The notes beneath the pieces were generated by a model that was not told where the DNA came from, did no database searches, and worked only from the letters and a program-made list of their open reading frames with translations. Below are positions 23,401 through 35,800 of a DNA stretch of 64,000 bases, in pieces; the first letter of the stretch is position 1; each line of letters starts with the position of its first letter. The position numbers were made by a program, and so were the translations under genes. Source of the stretch: Crambe crambe (lineage: Eukaryota; Porifera; Demospongiae; Poecilosclerida; Crambeidae); assembly GCA_963924555.1 (NCBI GenBank), contig OZ004591.1:806001-870000 (forward strand). Reading direction: 5' to 3'.

Positions 23401-23959
23401 TTTATTGTTCGTGTACCATCAGTAAACTGTTATTACATCTTGGTTTACTACAAAGCACATAGTAGCTTCATGTTTTCCTCAATACAACATGTGCATGTGA
23501 TGCATGTATGTGCATGTGATACATGTACAATACATGCATGTGATACAACATGTACAACATGTGATACAACATATAATACATGTATGCCATGCATGTGATA
23601 TAACATGTACAATACATGTGTGTAACAGAGGCTGGGTTGATCATTACATGCCATAACATTATCCTATTAAGTGCATTCAATAGCGAAAGTTTTCTCTTCC
23701 GTTTAACTGAAAGTGGTCCTTTTGCTCGTTGAATTACTAGGTACCTGACTGCCAGGAGTTAGTGGTTAGTGGTTTAAAAAAAGGTGTCACAACCCATCCC
23801 TACATGCCATGGTGCTTTGTGAGAGTGATTACTCCAATGGTGGAATGGTAGCTAGTGGTATGGTCAGTCTTTGTGACTGTTCAGCGTGGGCTTTGTTATT
23901 TCAGGCAATGGCAATGAAAACTAATCTAAAAGTATTCCAAACAGTTGAGATGTTGACAT

Positions 23960-24030
<71 letters not shown>

Positions 24031-27000
24031 TTCAGTAATAAGACTTACCTTTGCTTACCATGGCTCCACTGTACTGTGTTGCTGGTGTGTGATATGTCTC
24101 TGCACACATACATGAAGGAAGCTCATGTCTTGTGTGTTGATGAGAATCATTTTTAAAGTGTATAAATTCATCTTCATTTTCAATATGTCACCTTTGTAAA
24201 TGTACATTGTCCAGAGGTGTGGGTTTTTTTTTCTTTGTAGATGCTATATGTGCATATCTGCATAAATTAATCCTGTTTGCTTGGCTCACAAAAGTTCATT
24301 GTTTGGAATCAGTAAATTAGCCATATTCAAGCATAGGCAACTTCAGTAATCTGGCCATATTCAAGCATAGATGACTTGACTGTATTCAGGTGTGCATAGT
24401 TGAGATCAATATATCAACACTGTAGAAACCAGAAGGGTGGAATTCAGTGACAAAAGTTGCTAAGGACACATAAATGGTAGGGTGACTTTCTTCCACTGAT
24501 TTGCTGCTTTTTAATAGTTTGGCAAACCACATTATACGACCATTGAAGCTAATCAAAGAAAGGGTAGCAAGCACATTCAAACAATTTTAGACTGTTTATA
24601 GTTATGATAATGTCTAAAATGAGGGGACTGCATTATATTAGTGTGCCTTATTGCCATTTCAGTGTGGTTCCACAGTACAGCGATTCTTATTCTTCTGTAA
24701 ATAGAAGCTTTCTCCCCCTTAGGGGTGGGAGGGAAGGTGGTCATGAGTGGCATGTCTGTGTATGTAGTTTGAAGGCTTCTCTCTCTCTCTCTTTCATAGA
24801 GCCATAGTTCCATGGCGACTGTTCAGACAGACCCTTCATGAGTCCCATCCCATCCACTCCTCATTGGAGGCCATGGCCCTCAAGTCTACCATTGACCTCA
24901 CTCTCAATGACCACATTTCTGTCTTTGAATACGACATATTTGCAAGGTGAGTCTGCTATCATGGTGGGCTTTATGAAGATTACTGTATTCTGCATGCGAA
25001 ACCTTATTGATGGTGGGCTTTATTTTGAATATGGGATGCAATACATTGCAAAGTACTCAGCAGCTGCACAGATAAGGGAGAATGTAAGACGGCACCCTAG
25101 CCCTAGCCTAAGCCCCAATAACCTCAAGTGCTAGACTTTGCAGCCAGTATTGATGGTCAACTTTTTGTGTGTGTGTGTGTGTGTGTACAGATTGTTCCAG
25201 CCATGGAGCACATTACTGAAGAACTGGAATGCCTTGGCAGTGACCCACGCTGCCTATCAAGCCTTCCTCACCTACGATGAGGTCAAAGCTATGCTTCAGC
25301 CCTACATGAACAAACCTGGGAGGTAAGGTGATAGCATACACTGTGCCTTCATTTATTTCCATCTTCATCATCCTTTATGCTAGTTACATTTTCCGGCTGA
25401 GTTGTACTCGACTGGGGCAGTGGGCCATTGGCTATGTGACGCAGGAGGGATCAATTCTACAGACCATTCCCCAGAACAAGTCTCTCTGTCAGGCACTGAT
25501 CGATGGTTACAGAGAAGGATTGTAAGTTACCCAAGTTGGGCAAGGCAATTCAGGTTTCCAATGCCCTGTTGTTACTATGAGGCCTCCATTACTTATTAAG
25601 AGGGGGAAGGAAACATGTTTTTTTTTTGTTTGCAGCTCCTTATCTGTGATCTGTTTAGCTTGTGCTGTTGTTATTGTGGCTGCTTGTGTGCTTTTTTCTT
25701 CTCCTGTTGTTGTTGTTGTTGTTGTTGTTGTTGCTAATTTAAATCAGCAAACCACCTGACCAGTCTATTTGCTCTACCAGTGTGCATTATCTTAATTGGT
25801 CCGAATTCTCGACCATTTCTCTTGACTTAATTAAATAATTAATTGCCTCTGGTCATTGGATATGTATCCAGTATGTAGTACAACATTATTAATAGTAAGG
25901 CTTGGGTGGGGTGAGGTGGGAGTAGTCTAATCTATGTATGGTTAGATATTGGCATGTACAATGGAACCTCTATATGGTGGATACAGCTATTTTTGTCTTA
26001 TTTTCCTTACTTAATAGAGAGATTTCCAATCTTTAGAGGTTTAATTTGTATTAGCAGTATGGTTTGATTCAGGTTCTACCATTAGTAAGACTCGGCTTTA
26101 TTTTTGCTAATTCAAGGTAGCTTATAGGGTCAGATGGGGACCATTTATCTGTTATTGATTTTCGATAGTATGCTCAATTGTATGTCAACTTTGCAGATCC
26201 CCTAATTGATAAGCATTTTCCCCATCATCCTAGCAGTGACTGACAGCTGTTAACAAGCTGCCCATGTACACAGATCGGTAGTCCCAATCTCATCTTGTTT
26301 CCTTTATGTTTAATGACATCAAAAGAAAAATCATAACTTCAAAATTGACATACAATAGTAATTTAAAGAGCTTGGAGTGAGGGATAAGAAGGGTGTGCAC
26401 GGGGGGAGGGGGGTGCTCTAACCTGTTCCCCTGGATCTCCTCCCTTAACGTTTATCCATTTCTTTTTTCTGCTCCAGTTACCTCTACCCGAATGGACAGG
26501 ATCAGAACTATGACTTGACTGAGATTCTCTCCCCAACGGAGGAGAAGCACATTGAAGTCACCCAGGAACAGTATGAGATCTATTGCGAGATCAACTCCAC
26601 GTTCCAGATGTGCAAGATCTGTGCAGAAAACGACAAGGACATGCGACTTGAACCTTGCGGGCACCTCATATGTCATGTTTGTCTGCACAGTTGGCTGGAC
26701 TCTGGCCGGACTGACTGTCCTTTCTGTCGTGAGGAGATTAAGGACTCGGAGCAGATTGTTATTGATCCATTTGGGTCCTCACGGCCCAGCAGTGACGACA
26801 AGGAGAAGAAGGAACAGAGTGCTTTTGCCTCCGCCTCTGCCTCCACTGCCACTCCCCCTCAGCCTAAAGCGCGCACCACCACGACTCAGGAACCCTCTAG
26901 GGTACAGTCGCCAGGAAAAGACGAGGGGGCTGATATCGCAGCTGAGTATACTCTAGCTGGCCCCTCGGGGGACAATGAAACTGGGGATCATGAGGTAGAT

Positions 27001-29384
27001 AGTACATATTAACTAAGAGTACAATAGAGCCTCCGATAAAGGACACTCTGAAAGAGGACAAACCTCTTTAGAAAGGACAATCCTTGTATATGCACTCTAT
27101 ACAAAAAGAGGACAACCTCCCTACATAGGACAGAAGGATGGGTCCCAAGTGTGTCCATTATTCCCTTCTGGGTCCCAAGTGTGTCCATTATTCCCTTCTG
27201 GGTCCCAAGTGTGTCCATTATTCCCTTCTGGGTCCCAAGTGTGTCCATTATTCCCTTCTGGGTCCCAAGTGTGTCCATTATTCCCTTCTGGGTCCCAAGT
27301 GTGTCCATTATTCCCTTCTGGGTCCCAAGTGTGTCCATTATTCCCTTCTGGGTCCCAAGTGTGTCCATTATTTCTGTATAGTATATAATTTATTTTGTGA
27401 AATTTTCCTAGAAACACACTGAGCATTTTATGGTCTACCAATTTTCAGTGTTTTGAGTGTTATAGGGTTGAATGCTAGTATGTGGATGTCCCACCAAACT
27501 GGATCAGAATATGTTAACTGTTGCTTTAATTAATAGCACTTTTCAACTGAACTATAAGAACTATATTAAACTTCATTTTTTAAACCCTAGACTGTTGAAA
27601 AATGGACACTGCGGGAAATCCAAGCACAGATTAAAAGCGGAGGGACATCTGCTTTCCACTCTTCCTCTGGTTCACACCACCCTCCTCCCATCCCTGCTAG
27701 GAGGATGGTCTCTGTTCAATCACATGGCCAAACCAGTCAGACTGGTCAGACAGGACAACAAGCAAAGCCGCCAGAAAGAAAGAATGTACAACGCGAGTCG
27801 CAATCAGCCCCATCATCCCCTACAGAAACCACTCCTGAACAGGAGATTCTATTTCAAGATAGTCACGAGTCGAACAGAGGAGGACAGATGAATGCTTTGG
27901 CTGCTCAGCGTTCGTCTCCTGGCAGACCAAGATCAATGATGGTCGATGAAGGAGGTGTAAAATACACCACGATTACTTTCGCCCAGGAGAGCCACGGTGC
28001 CCTGCCCCCTCAGCGTAGGAACACCAAATATAGCAACATCATGCACCAACCTATTCCCATCAAAGATAACAGCAAGGATGGGGCTTCTTCGCTTGCAGTG
28101 GATCAATCCGATGGGGAACCATCTCCAAGTTCCCCTTCTTATGTCTCAGTGGGAGTGTGTAGCCTTGTCCAACATAAAGATGACGAATCAGCACATTTCG
28201 AAAAGGCAGATAATACGTTGTACGATGTGCCACCACCTCCTGTTCCTATCAGATTCGACGGTGTGGCGGCACCAAAGACGACTCCGGATTCTGGACCTGA
28301 TGATCCCTTTTCCCGTGACCCGTTCACAGATCCGTTTGCAGGGGGGGATTCATGGAATGATCCGACTGCTTTTTACGATAAACCTCGTAGCAGAAATTCT
28401 GTGAAAGTGATTGATGATAAAGTTCAAGAAGATGGTTACTTTGAGATCGGAAAGACTGTTACCACTCTCTCCTCCGTCAATTCATCAGATTTTACTGGCG
28501 AATCTTCCTACGAGGACACCAGCGCGTTCCTTCAGGATATTCGCAGTCAGTACAAAGATAGGCATGAAGATGAAATTAAGGCTGCTCATAGCAAATCGCA
28601 CAAAAAATTAAATGATGATATCGTTGAAGATGATGATGTCACGTCATATGAATTACCTCCTGTGGAGTATAGCAAGAACTTGGAGGTGTCCACCTCACAA
28701 GCTCAGGAGGAGGATGTCGTACTCGGTAGCTATGATTTCCCTTCTGCCCTCACTCGCTATCCTTTTAAGGAAGGAGGAGATGGAAAATCGTCCAGCAGGG
28801 AGGAACCTACACTTCACACGATGCAGTACCCTATTCAAAAATTGCCCTTGCTCAGTGGTGGCGGGGGAGGGAAATCAGAGTCCGCACGTGGTTCACGACA
28901 CCATGTCCCCCTCCCGCCCACTCCTTTGGAGCATGATTTGAAGGACGGGCATCCTCCAGGTGACCCTCCCCCACTACCAGCTCGTCAGGTAAGCCAGGGA
29001 ACAAAAGCTCCTGCGAGAGACGGACCTCTTCCTCCTGTCCCCCAGGCGGGTGTTGATCGTCCACCCCTCCCACCTATGAACCACCCTTGGGGTAATAAAC
29101 GAACTGTGAACGCCAATCAGCAGTCGACTTGCCCTCTCCCTCCAGACCATCAACACCCTCCACTCCCACCAAGAAGAAAACCAGGAAATGCAAACGGCCA
29201 TGGTGGTGATGGAGGAAACTTGACCACACCCTCTCCCCCACTGCAACCATCAGAGGATCCAATTCTGGCCGAGATGATGAGTAAGGGGTACCAACTGGCT
29301 GACATACAGCGTGCTCTACGCATAGCAAAGGGAAATTTCGAACTCACAAAGAGCATCCTAAAGGAGTTTGGTGGGCGACATTAA
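20448..29384 (+). CDS. CBL: CBL E3 ubiquitin ligase, 6 exons
   Basis: Exons 20448-20947, 24800-24946, 25191-25322, 25384-25521, 26478-26994 and 27591-29384 join to 1075 codons. CBL binds phosphotyrosine on activated receptors and ubiquitinates them for endocytosis. Order: TKB domain (four-helix bundle with [14 protein letters not shown] [13 protein letters not shown] and [14 protein letters not shown]-hand; SH2-like part with [18 protein letters not shown]); linker [12 protein letters not shown] with the two regulatory tyrosines; C3HC4 RING (CKICAEND...CGHLICHVC...CPFCR, about residues 350-393). A long disordered tail follows with PPPPVP, PPPLPAR, PLPPVP and PPLPPRR proline motifs for SH3 domains, three DPF motifs, and a C-terminal UBA domain ([15 protein letters not shown]). 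Intron 1 is 3.9 kb. It is unusually complete for an early-branching animal. Confidence 0.95.
22222..22405. repeat. Degenerate tandem array in CBL intron 1
   Basis: About ten imperfect copies of a 15-17 bp unit built on GAGATACAGTGGAGA. Confidence 0.85.
23962..24028. repeat. (GT)n microsatellite in CBL intron 1
   Basis: An uninterrupted run of about 33 GT dinucleotides. Confidence 0.95.
25703..25733. repeat. (TGT)n microsatellite in CBL intron 4
   Basis: A run of about ten TGT triplets between CBL exons 4 and 5. Confidence 0.85.
27021..27380. mobile_element. MITE-like element carrying eight perfect 30-bp tandem repeats, CBL intron 5
   Basis: The left part (GAGCCTCCGATAAAGGACAC, AAAGAGGACAA) matches the CAGTGGAACCTC family. 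From about 27142 to 27371 a 30-bp unit, GGGTCCCAAGTGTGTCCATTA plus TTCCCTTCT, recurs eight times without an obvious change. The unit includes the GTGTCCATTATT motif that the family has near one end, so the array arose by expansion of the element's own end. Confidence 0.8.
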
Positions 29385-29993
29385 TTAATTGTTTTTATTT
29401 ACATTTTTGTTGTTATTTACATTGTTATTGTTGTTTAGTGATAGTATTTACTGACTCATTGTCGGTTGTGTCTCAGTTTCTGGGCAGCCTATATTATATA
29501 TATACATGTAGCAGCAATATTCATTTTTCCAGCTCAGCTGTTTTTCATGGTGCACTCCTCTTGCGTATTTCTCTCTCGTTTCCTTTCTCCCCTGCCCCTG
29601 TGTATGTAGCTATGTCATTATCTTACCACTGTAGCTTTGAATTGAATGTGTTCATTATTAACCCTGCTTGTTGTCTTGTATTGTACTATTATTGATGTAT
29701 TAAATGGACTGCATCTGTAATCATAGCCTATGATTATATGTAATGTGGCTATAGGATACAAGTTCTGCCAGTGATAATCTACTCAAATAGTGACTCTACT
29801 GCGCATGTGGAGTTTATACAACCTGAGAGTTGGATGCACAATCGTGTAATTTTCACTAGTGGATAGCTTATTCACAGAGTTATCATTTCAATACTAGATC
29901 TACTACAATGTCACAGGAGCTAGCTAGCTAGTTTATAGCTATGTGCATATGCACACACATACTCTAATTAATAGAATAAAAGTAAAGTAAGTT
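29385..29993. other. Gap between the CBL and P1 3' ends
   Basis: AT-rich, with no coding exon seen. It holds the 3' untranslated regions of the two convergent genes. Confidence 0.5.
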
Positions 29994-31254
29994 TTAAAAA
30001 ATACTAAGTAAGATGAAGAGGAGTCCCACGAGAGGTCCTGTGGCCTTTATCTGCTCAGCTTTGTTCGTGTCTACAGGGAGGTGACAAAACAGGATAAACA
30101 GGCTATGAGGGCAGAAGTTGTGTGTGCTCTCTCACTGAATGTAACCTCTGAAGAAGTGATGTTTCCAGTGAAAGTGGATGCTTGAAGTATCACATTGTAA
30201 ATAGCATTGGGTTCCAGTCTACTGACAATGAAAGAAAATGATGGAGGTCTTCCTTGGTAGTCTTGACTCAAAATGATGGGTTCTCTTCTCATGTCATCTT
30301 GTCTGAGACTAAGCATCAATGTGACTATTTGGTAGTCACAAACACCAGGAGGCTATATATAGTGGGTATAATTATATATTATGTAAAGTTAAGTGCAAGG
30401 ATTTACACATAGCTTGGTCTCACCTGGACAGTAATATTGACTTCTGGATTTCTCTTTTGTGGGAATTGAACTTGAGGAATTATGCTGCCAAATGGTTCTG
30501 GAACTGGGGAAGGGACACAGCTAGTTAAAGGGAGAGGGGGGGATGAGGAAGAGGAAGCTCATGCAAATTTTTTAAATGGCAGCATATCTTTCCCGTAAAA
30601 CACCACCATTGTGCTACTCAGCATACATGTAAGCAATGACCAACTCACATATCGGTAGTCCAGTGATGACGCTTGCTGGTTCACTCAGCCCCAGGTCACT
30701 GTATGCTAATACCATGAAGGTGACATTTTGACAAGACTTCCTTACTGTTCCCGAGGAGTTAGTATAGGAGTGGGATGTGTTAGTAGTGTTGAAGGACTCA
30801 GAGCTTTGTGATGAGACTTGACTGATGTGGTAACCTTGGACCCCGTGGCCGTACCAAGAGAAAGGCTCTTCCCACCAATAAAACTTCACTTAAACTGATG
30901 AAACGAACCCTGATCTCAGGAGGTGAGGGTGGACCTGTACATGGTGGAATAGTATAGAGGCTCCAATATGATAGAAACTCCATTATTCTGGGAGCTCCAG
31001 TACACACAAAGCTAGCATATTTCCTACATATTTCTAGGCAAGTTTGATTGATTTCTACAGTGTTTGTTTTATCAAAGTGGTAAAGTGGATTTAGGTCTAG
31101 GCTTAACCAAGTAGCTATAAATGTTTTGTTTACAGCTTCCTACATGCAGCCAGTTATTCTCTGGAACCACTTGTCTTACAATTGTACCCTAGGTAATCAC
31201 ATGCAATTTGGGCATTAGAAACTGTCTAAAAATTAATTTTATACTCTGACTTTG

Positions 31255-31375
31255 TCTCATGCAATTACCTAGCCTTCTCATGCAATTGCCTAATTAGTGG
31301 CTATGTCTCATGCAATTACCTAGCCAGTTTCTCATGCAATTGCCTAATTAGTGGCTAGAGTTAGCCACATGAATT
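31255..31375. repeat. Short direct repeats in P1 intron 3
   Basis: CTCATGCAATTACCTAGCC and CTCATGCAATTGCCTAATTA alternate, with two copies of each. Confidence 0.8.
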
Positions 31376-31695
31376 GCAGTCATGGGGGTGGTAGGTCAAA
31401 TTTTTCTGTCCACAAGCATGCAGCCACCCACCAAATCAAAGCTACTCCCTTTGCAAAATACCAGGACAAGGACACAAGGTTAATTTAGTACATGAGCTTT
31501 ACATGTGTACATGCACTGCCTAGACACCATGTCCATGTCCATGGAATCAAGCCCTCAGATGGAGTCCAGCCTTATAAATTCCTAGTCTATTATTTAGACC
31601 ACTTATTCAGGATTAAACTTTGGTCTTTAAATCAACAACAGCTACACCAGTGGTTAGAAAAAAGGGCAATGCCATGGTTGCAAGGTGTAGCAATT

Positions 31696-31766
31696 TAAAG
31701 GAGGAGGTTGCTGTATGGAAAAAGTATAGTTTGCAACTTTTTCCATACAGCACTTCCTCCTTTAGG
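31696..31766. repeat. Hairpin in P1 intron 3
   Basis: TAAAGGAGGAGGTTGCTGTA...GGAAAAAGT and ACTTTTTCCATACAGCACTTCCTCCTTTA form inverted arms of about 29 bases. Confidence 0.75.
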
Positions 31767-32808
31767 TCTAGTAATGACTGATCATTAATACGGGTAGTTG
31801 TAATGGCTACTGCACTAAGAATGCAGGGTTGTATATAGTGGACTGGACTTACTAGTCTAGACTGACCTTTGACCACAAATTAGATCATATTATAGAGTAC
31901 ATTATGGTTCCAAATGCGAATTCATAGCCACAGTGACAGTTTAGGGGATTAAAGGTATCCATTAGTGACTGTCAACAGCCGACTTGCAGTATATATACAT
32001 TACACTGCCTCTTATCCTAAAAAGATTGGCTTAAGAGGGTTACTCATTGCCGAGTGTCATTTCAATTGCCCATGGCTATAGCTACTCTCCTTGATTAATT
32101 AGCTAAAATCCTTACCTAGAACAGTCAAGTTCAAAGTCTCACTGAATTCATTATCTGAAAATGGATGAAAAACTCTACATTGAATTTGTGTATTATTATT
32201 CTCCTCTGATGCTAGCACTGTCAAACTGGCATTAACAGTATTCACAAAAATTCCTCTCCTATTCAGTTCCTCTAGCTGTAATTGTGTTCGTGAGTCATAG
32301 AAGCGGTCTGGGTATTGAGGTAATACTACACTCCAATATAATAAGCCAGAATTATTAGTTTCACAGTTAAAGGAGGCATTGGTGTTGATAGGAGCAGACC
32401 CATTATTCACTTCTCTAAGTGTTATTGCTGCACCTATTGCTAGAAACAAAACAAAAAAAAATGGCCGGCTAACACTGGAATAAAGAATAGTGCTTATTAA
32501 GGTTGTAGCTATAACTTACAAGTCAGTCCCAGCAGCAGAGGCAGCAGAGAGCAAGGCTGAAATGAATACCTTGTAAAGAGAATAGTATAGTGCAGATTAC
32601 TTGACCATTAGGCTACGTATTATTTTAACTCACATCATTCAATCAACTGCCGATGATATCTCAAACACAGTCTGCAGGCTACACTGGACTATTGGCTATA
32701 AAAGACGGTGCCAAATATAGGACCTTTTCTCTAGCTAGGGCTTCTGGCAAGTTATTGCGCATGTGTAGTTCTGTGGGAAGCCATAGTATTCGTGGTACCT
32801 ACCCAGTA

Positions 32809-35800
32809 GGGCGAATTTTTTTTTTGGGACCACTTTCGACTTAGAAAAATTTACAATCCTGTAAGGTCAAAGGTCATATAATAAAGTTTGCTCATTCACG
32901 TGCATGCGCATGCAATGTAGCTATTGCATTACATGGGTGTACATGATGGTGTGCCAGATGCTTCAAGGCAACCAAAATAAATGAAATAGACTGAAGGAAA
33001 AAATCTCATTGACTAGCTAGCTACAAACTACCATTTGCCAGCATTTTGAGTTCCAGATAATATATTTGCTTGTAAAGAATGCAATCTTTTCCCAGGAGGT
33101 TGCTTGCGACATGGAAGTTGGTATCTTGAAGTTGGGTATTGGGCAATTTTCATCCCTTTGGGACGCCCTGAAGGTAGTTTTGCTTTGCCTCTTGACACAA
33201 ATTTGCGTCTACGGCCAGCTGCTTTGGCATTAACTGGAATTCTTCTGCCACGGCGCATATATCCACCTTGAGAGGATCTAATAGTTCCTCCGAACACCCA
33301 TCCAAAACGATGGAGAGCACTGGATAGCCTTGCATTCTGAAATGTTCCATTCTGAGTTAAATTTTGATATCTTCTCAGAAAAGTCTGCATCCCTTGTGCT
33401 ACCACAGCATTTTCTTTGACTCTTGTTGTGATGTCATCAGCAAACTCCTGAATTTGTTTCTCAATTGCATCAACATCAATTTTTCTGCTGTTTGTGGGAT
33501 CCTTGAAGTCAATCAAGTCAGAGTCAGGGGTATCACTGTTATCAGCTTCAGACCGCACTAGATTCCATGCAGTTCCTGAGAAATCCGACAAGTCAGGTTG
33601 GCCAACACCATTCTCAGCAATAGCATAATCATCACACTTTTGTTTTTCGTGAAGAGAAGAATAGAACGTAGGATCCTGAATGGCTTTAGGACCGATTGCG
33701 ATTTCTGCTAAAATTCTTCGTGTTTCTGGTGATTGTGATGGTATGCAGTTAACACTTGGAATTTTGAAAAGATTTATTATGGCGGCTTGATGAGAACATG
33801 GGGAACCATCTTGACCGGCAATGCAGCTACATACTCCCAGCTTCATATCAACAAGGTAAGACACTCCACGCTCACTTTGACTGCTGACAAGATAAGTTAG
33901 GTTTGATTCATCTAGCTTTTGCACTTGAGCTAGTGAAATACCCGAGCATTTTAAGCCCTGAAACTTGAGCGAAATGTGTCGATCAAATCTGTTGTGTGCT
34001 ACACTAAGTATCTTCCTGGTGTAGTACAATTCTAGACACTCTGTAACAAAACTGAACATTTGAACCAGGTTATATGCCTTCACTCGACTGAATACCAGAT
34101 CCTTTAGGATTCTAATACCTGCCTCAGCATAGTTATTTGTGTGATTTCCTCTTACAAGAAGCTTTTTTCGATAACATAAAGCCCATTCTTTTCGACGATC
34201 CCACTGAGATTTGATATACTCAGAATAGTGAGGATATTTCTTCCCGACATCACTTTGCTGGAATTCATTATAAAAGCGAAATAGTTGATCTTCTGTGTCA
34301 GCATATACCATCATTTTTGTTTTATTAATGAGGATAGAACGATCCTCATTAGCAATTTGATTTTGGCCATCATGTAGCCATGTCCATTTTGCTTGTAAGA
34401 AATGAAATACACAGAGAAGACGACATGTGGCAGGCCACACTGAATGAAGTGCATTCCTTTCTGCAAGTGAATCATCGGTCATTACTACCATAGGTCCCTG
34501 CTGGACTCCACGACCATGAAATGCTTCATTTGGTAAGACTCCCTTTAGCATGCTCAGTCCATGTAACAAAGTTTCTTCTTGTTCATCTGATGTAATCATT
34601 ACAGCTAAAGGCATTCCACCAGTGGGATGACTAGTGGAGAGGATGAATAAGGATGTGTTAAACCTGTCTAAAGTTGAAGTGGAATCACAAAATACTACTT
34701 CTTCAGCTTGCTTAATACACTTGTGAACTCGAGACATCAAAGGGGTACATATTGCAATTATCATTGGTTTCTCTCTTCTTTCTTTTGTGTTTTTTCTTTT
34801 CTTCCTAGGAGGATTATCAGAATCCGAAAAGTCAGAATCCTCACTATCTGATACATCTTCATAATTCTGAAAAAACTGAAAGTCTGCTTTACCTCCAAGC
34901 TTGCTACTAGCATTGTTATATGCTTCAATTTCTGATTGCAGCCTATCAAACATTGACTTTCCATTATCATTTCCTAGTTCCTTCTTCTGCCACTCAATAA
35001 ACAGCCGACTTATGTCAGTCTTTGTAGGATTATGAGCCCTGTCTGCCAGCAAGACCTGGTCTTCACCACCGTCAAGAAAAAGCTTAGTCTCATGCCAATG
35101 ATAAGCAGAAGAAGCTGTGTGCCCCTTACAGAAAAGCTCATAGAATTCTTCTTTAGTTTCTGGAGCAATTGGACGAAAAGACAGGACATGGGCTGAACCA
35201 ATTGGATGGTTATGATTGAAAGTGATTTGGACTACAGTAGGGTGAGTTAAGAGAAAAGGCTTATCTCTTGATTGCATCTTATCTTTCTTTGTTGGAATAT
35301 TCACGGTTACAGTCATTTTTGAAGGACACTCCGTTTTCTTTTGCCTGTTATCATGTGCTAAAACTTTCCTGGAATTTTTTGATTTAGCTTCAGCACTCTT
35401 ATGTTGCTGTTTCAAAGAAGGGGTCTTTTTTTTGTGCTGGCAATGCATCATAGCTTTATAGATAACTCTTTTCAAACCCAACTGTCTTCCTTTAGTATGC
35501 CGATATGTGCAACAACAATGGCTCATCATTTTCTGCATCCAACTTTTAGCCGAGTCTTCATTGGTAATATTAATTCGTATAGTAGTTTTGTAAGCATACA
35601 TAGGGGCTCCAGGAAAGCGTTCAGTAGAAAGAGTGGTGAATTCAGTGATAATATAACTAAAGTTCTTATCAGGTGGTAGAAGATTTTGTAATGCTGGGTT
35701 AAGTTTCTTCCATTCACATACTTCATTAACAGATTCGACAGCATTTGAAGCTGATTTTGAGACTTTCTTTATATCATCACCAGATATACAAACACTGGAG

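Larger units (their letters stand above)
20948..24799 (+). other. CBL intron 1, 3.85 kb, non-coding
   Basis: The largest intron of the left half. No exon with coding support is seen on either strand. It contains a degenerate GAGATACAGTGGAGAG tandem array, AGGACA-rich repeats (22480-22560), an ACATGTACAATACATG-rich segment (23480-23625) and a long GT microsatellite. Confidence 0.7.
29994..32638 (-). pseudogene. P1: Ig/FN3 surface protein with GPI-like tail, 2-bp frameshift
   Basis: Minus-strand exons 32638-32634, 32569-32520, 32439-32116 (Ig), 30934-30649 (FN3), 30503-30424, 30352-30136 (FN3-like) and 30070-29994. Exons 1-2 give a signal peptide (MMYSFQPCSLLPLLLGL). The Ig domain has the usual C...W...C pattern (NCET, YWSV, IQCRV). 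The last exon ends in GPLVGLLFILLSIF followed by the stop, a hydrophobic tail typical of GPI anchoring. The FN3 exon is 286 bp against 288 bp in both paralogues. Two bases are missing near 30878, where the paralogues read TTGGAGTGGGAAGAG, so the frame breaks there. With them restored the total would be a whole number of codons. The gene is either a recent pseudogene or a null allele. It is a tandem relative of the 3' end of the giant gene at 43769 onward. Confidence 0.75.

Noticed and set aside
23809..24156. 115-codon plus-strand frame with a run of Cys-Val
   Set aside because: Produced by the GT microsatellite in CBL intron 1; no splice or homology support.
27009..27441. Several long reading frames on both strands encoding perfect 10-residue repeats
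   Set aside because: They are translations of the 30-bp tandem repeat. A 30-bp unit keeps any open frame open, and the region is a CBL intron.
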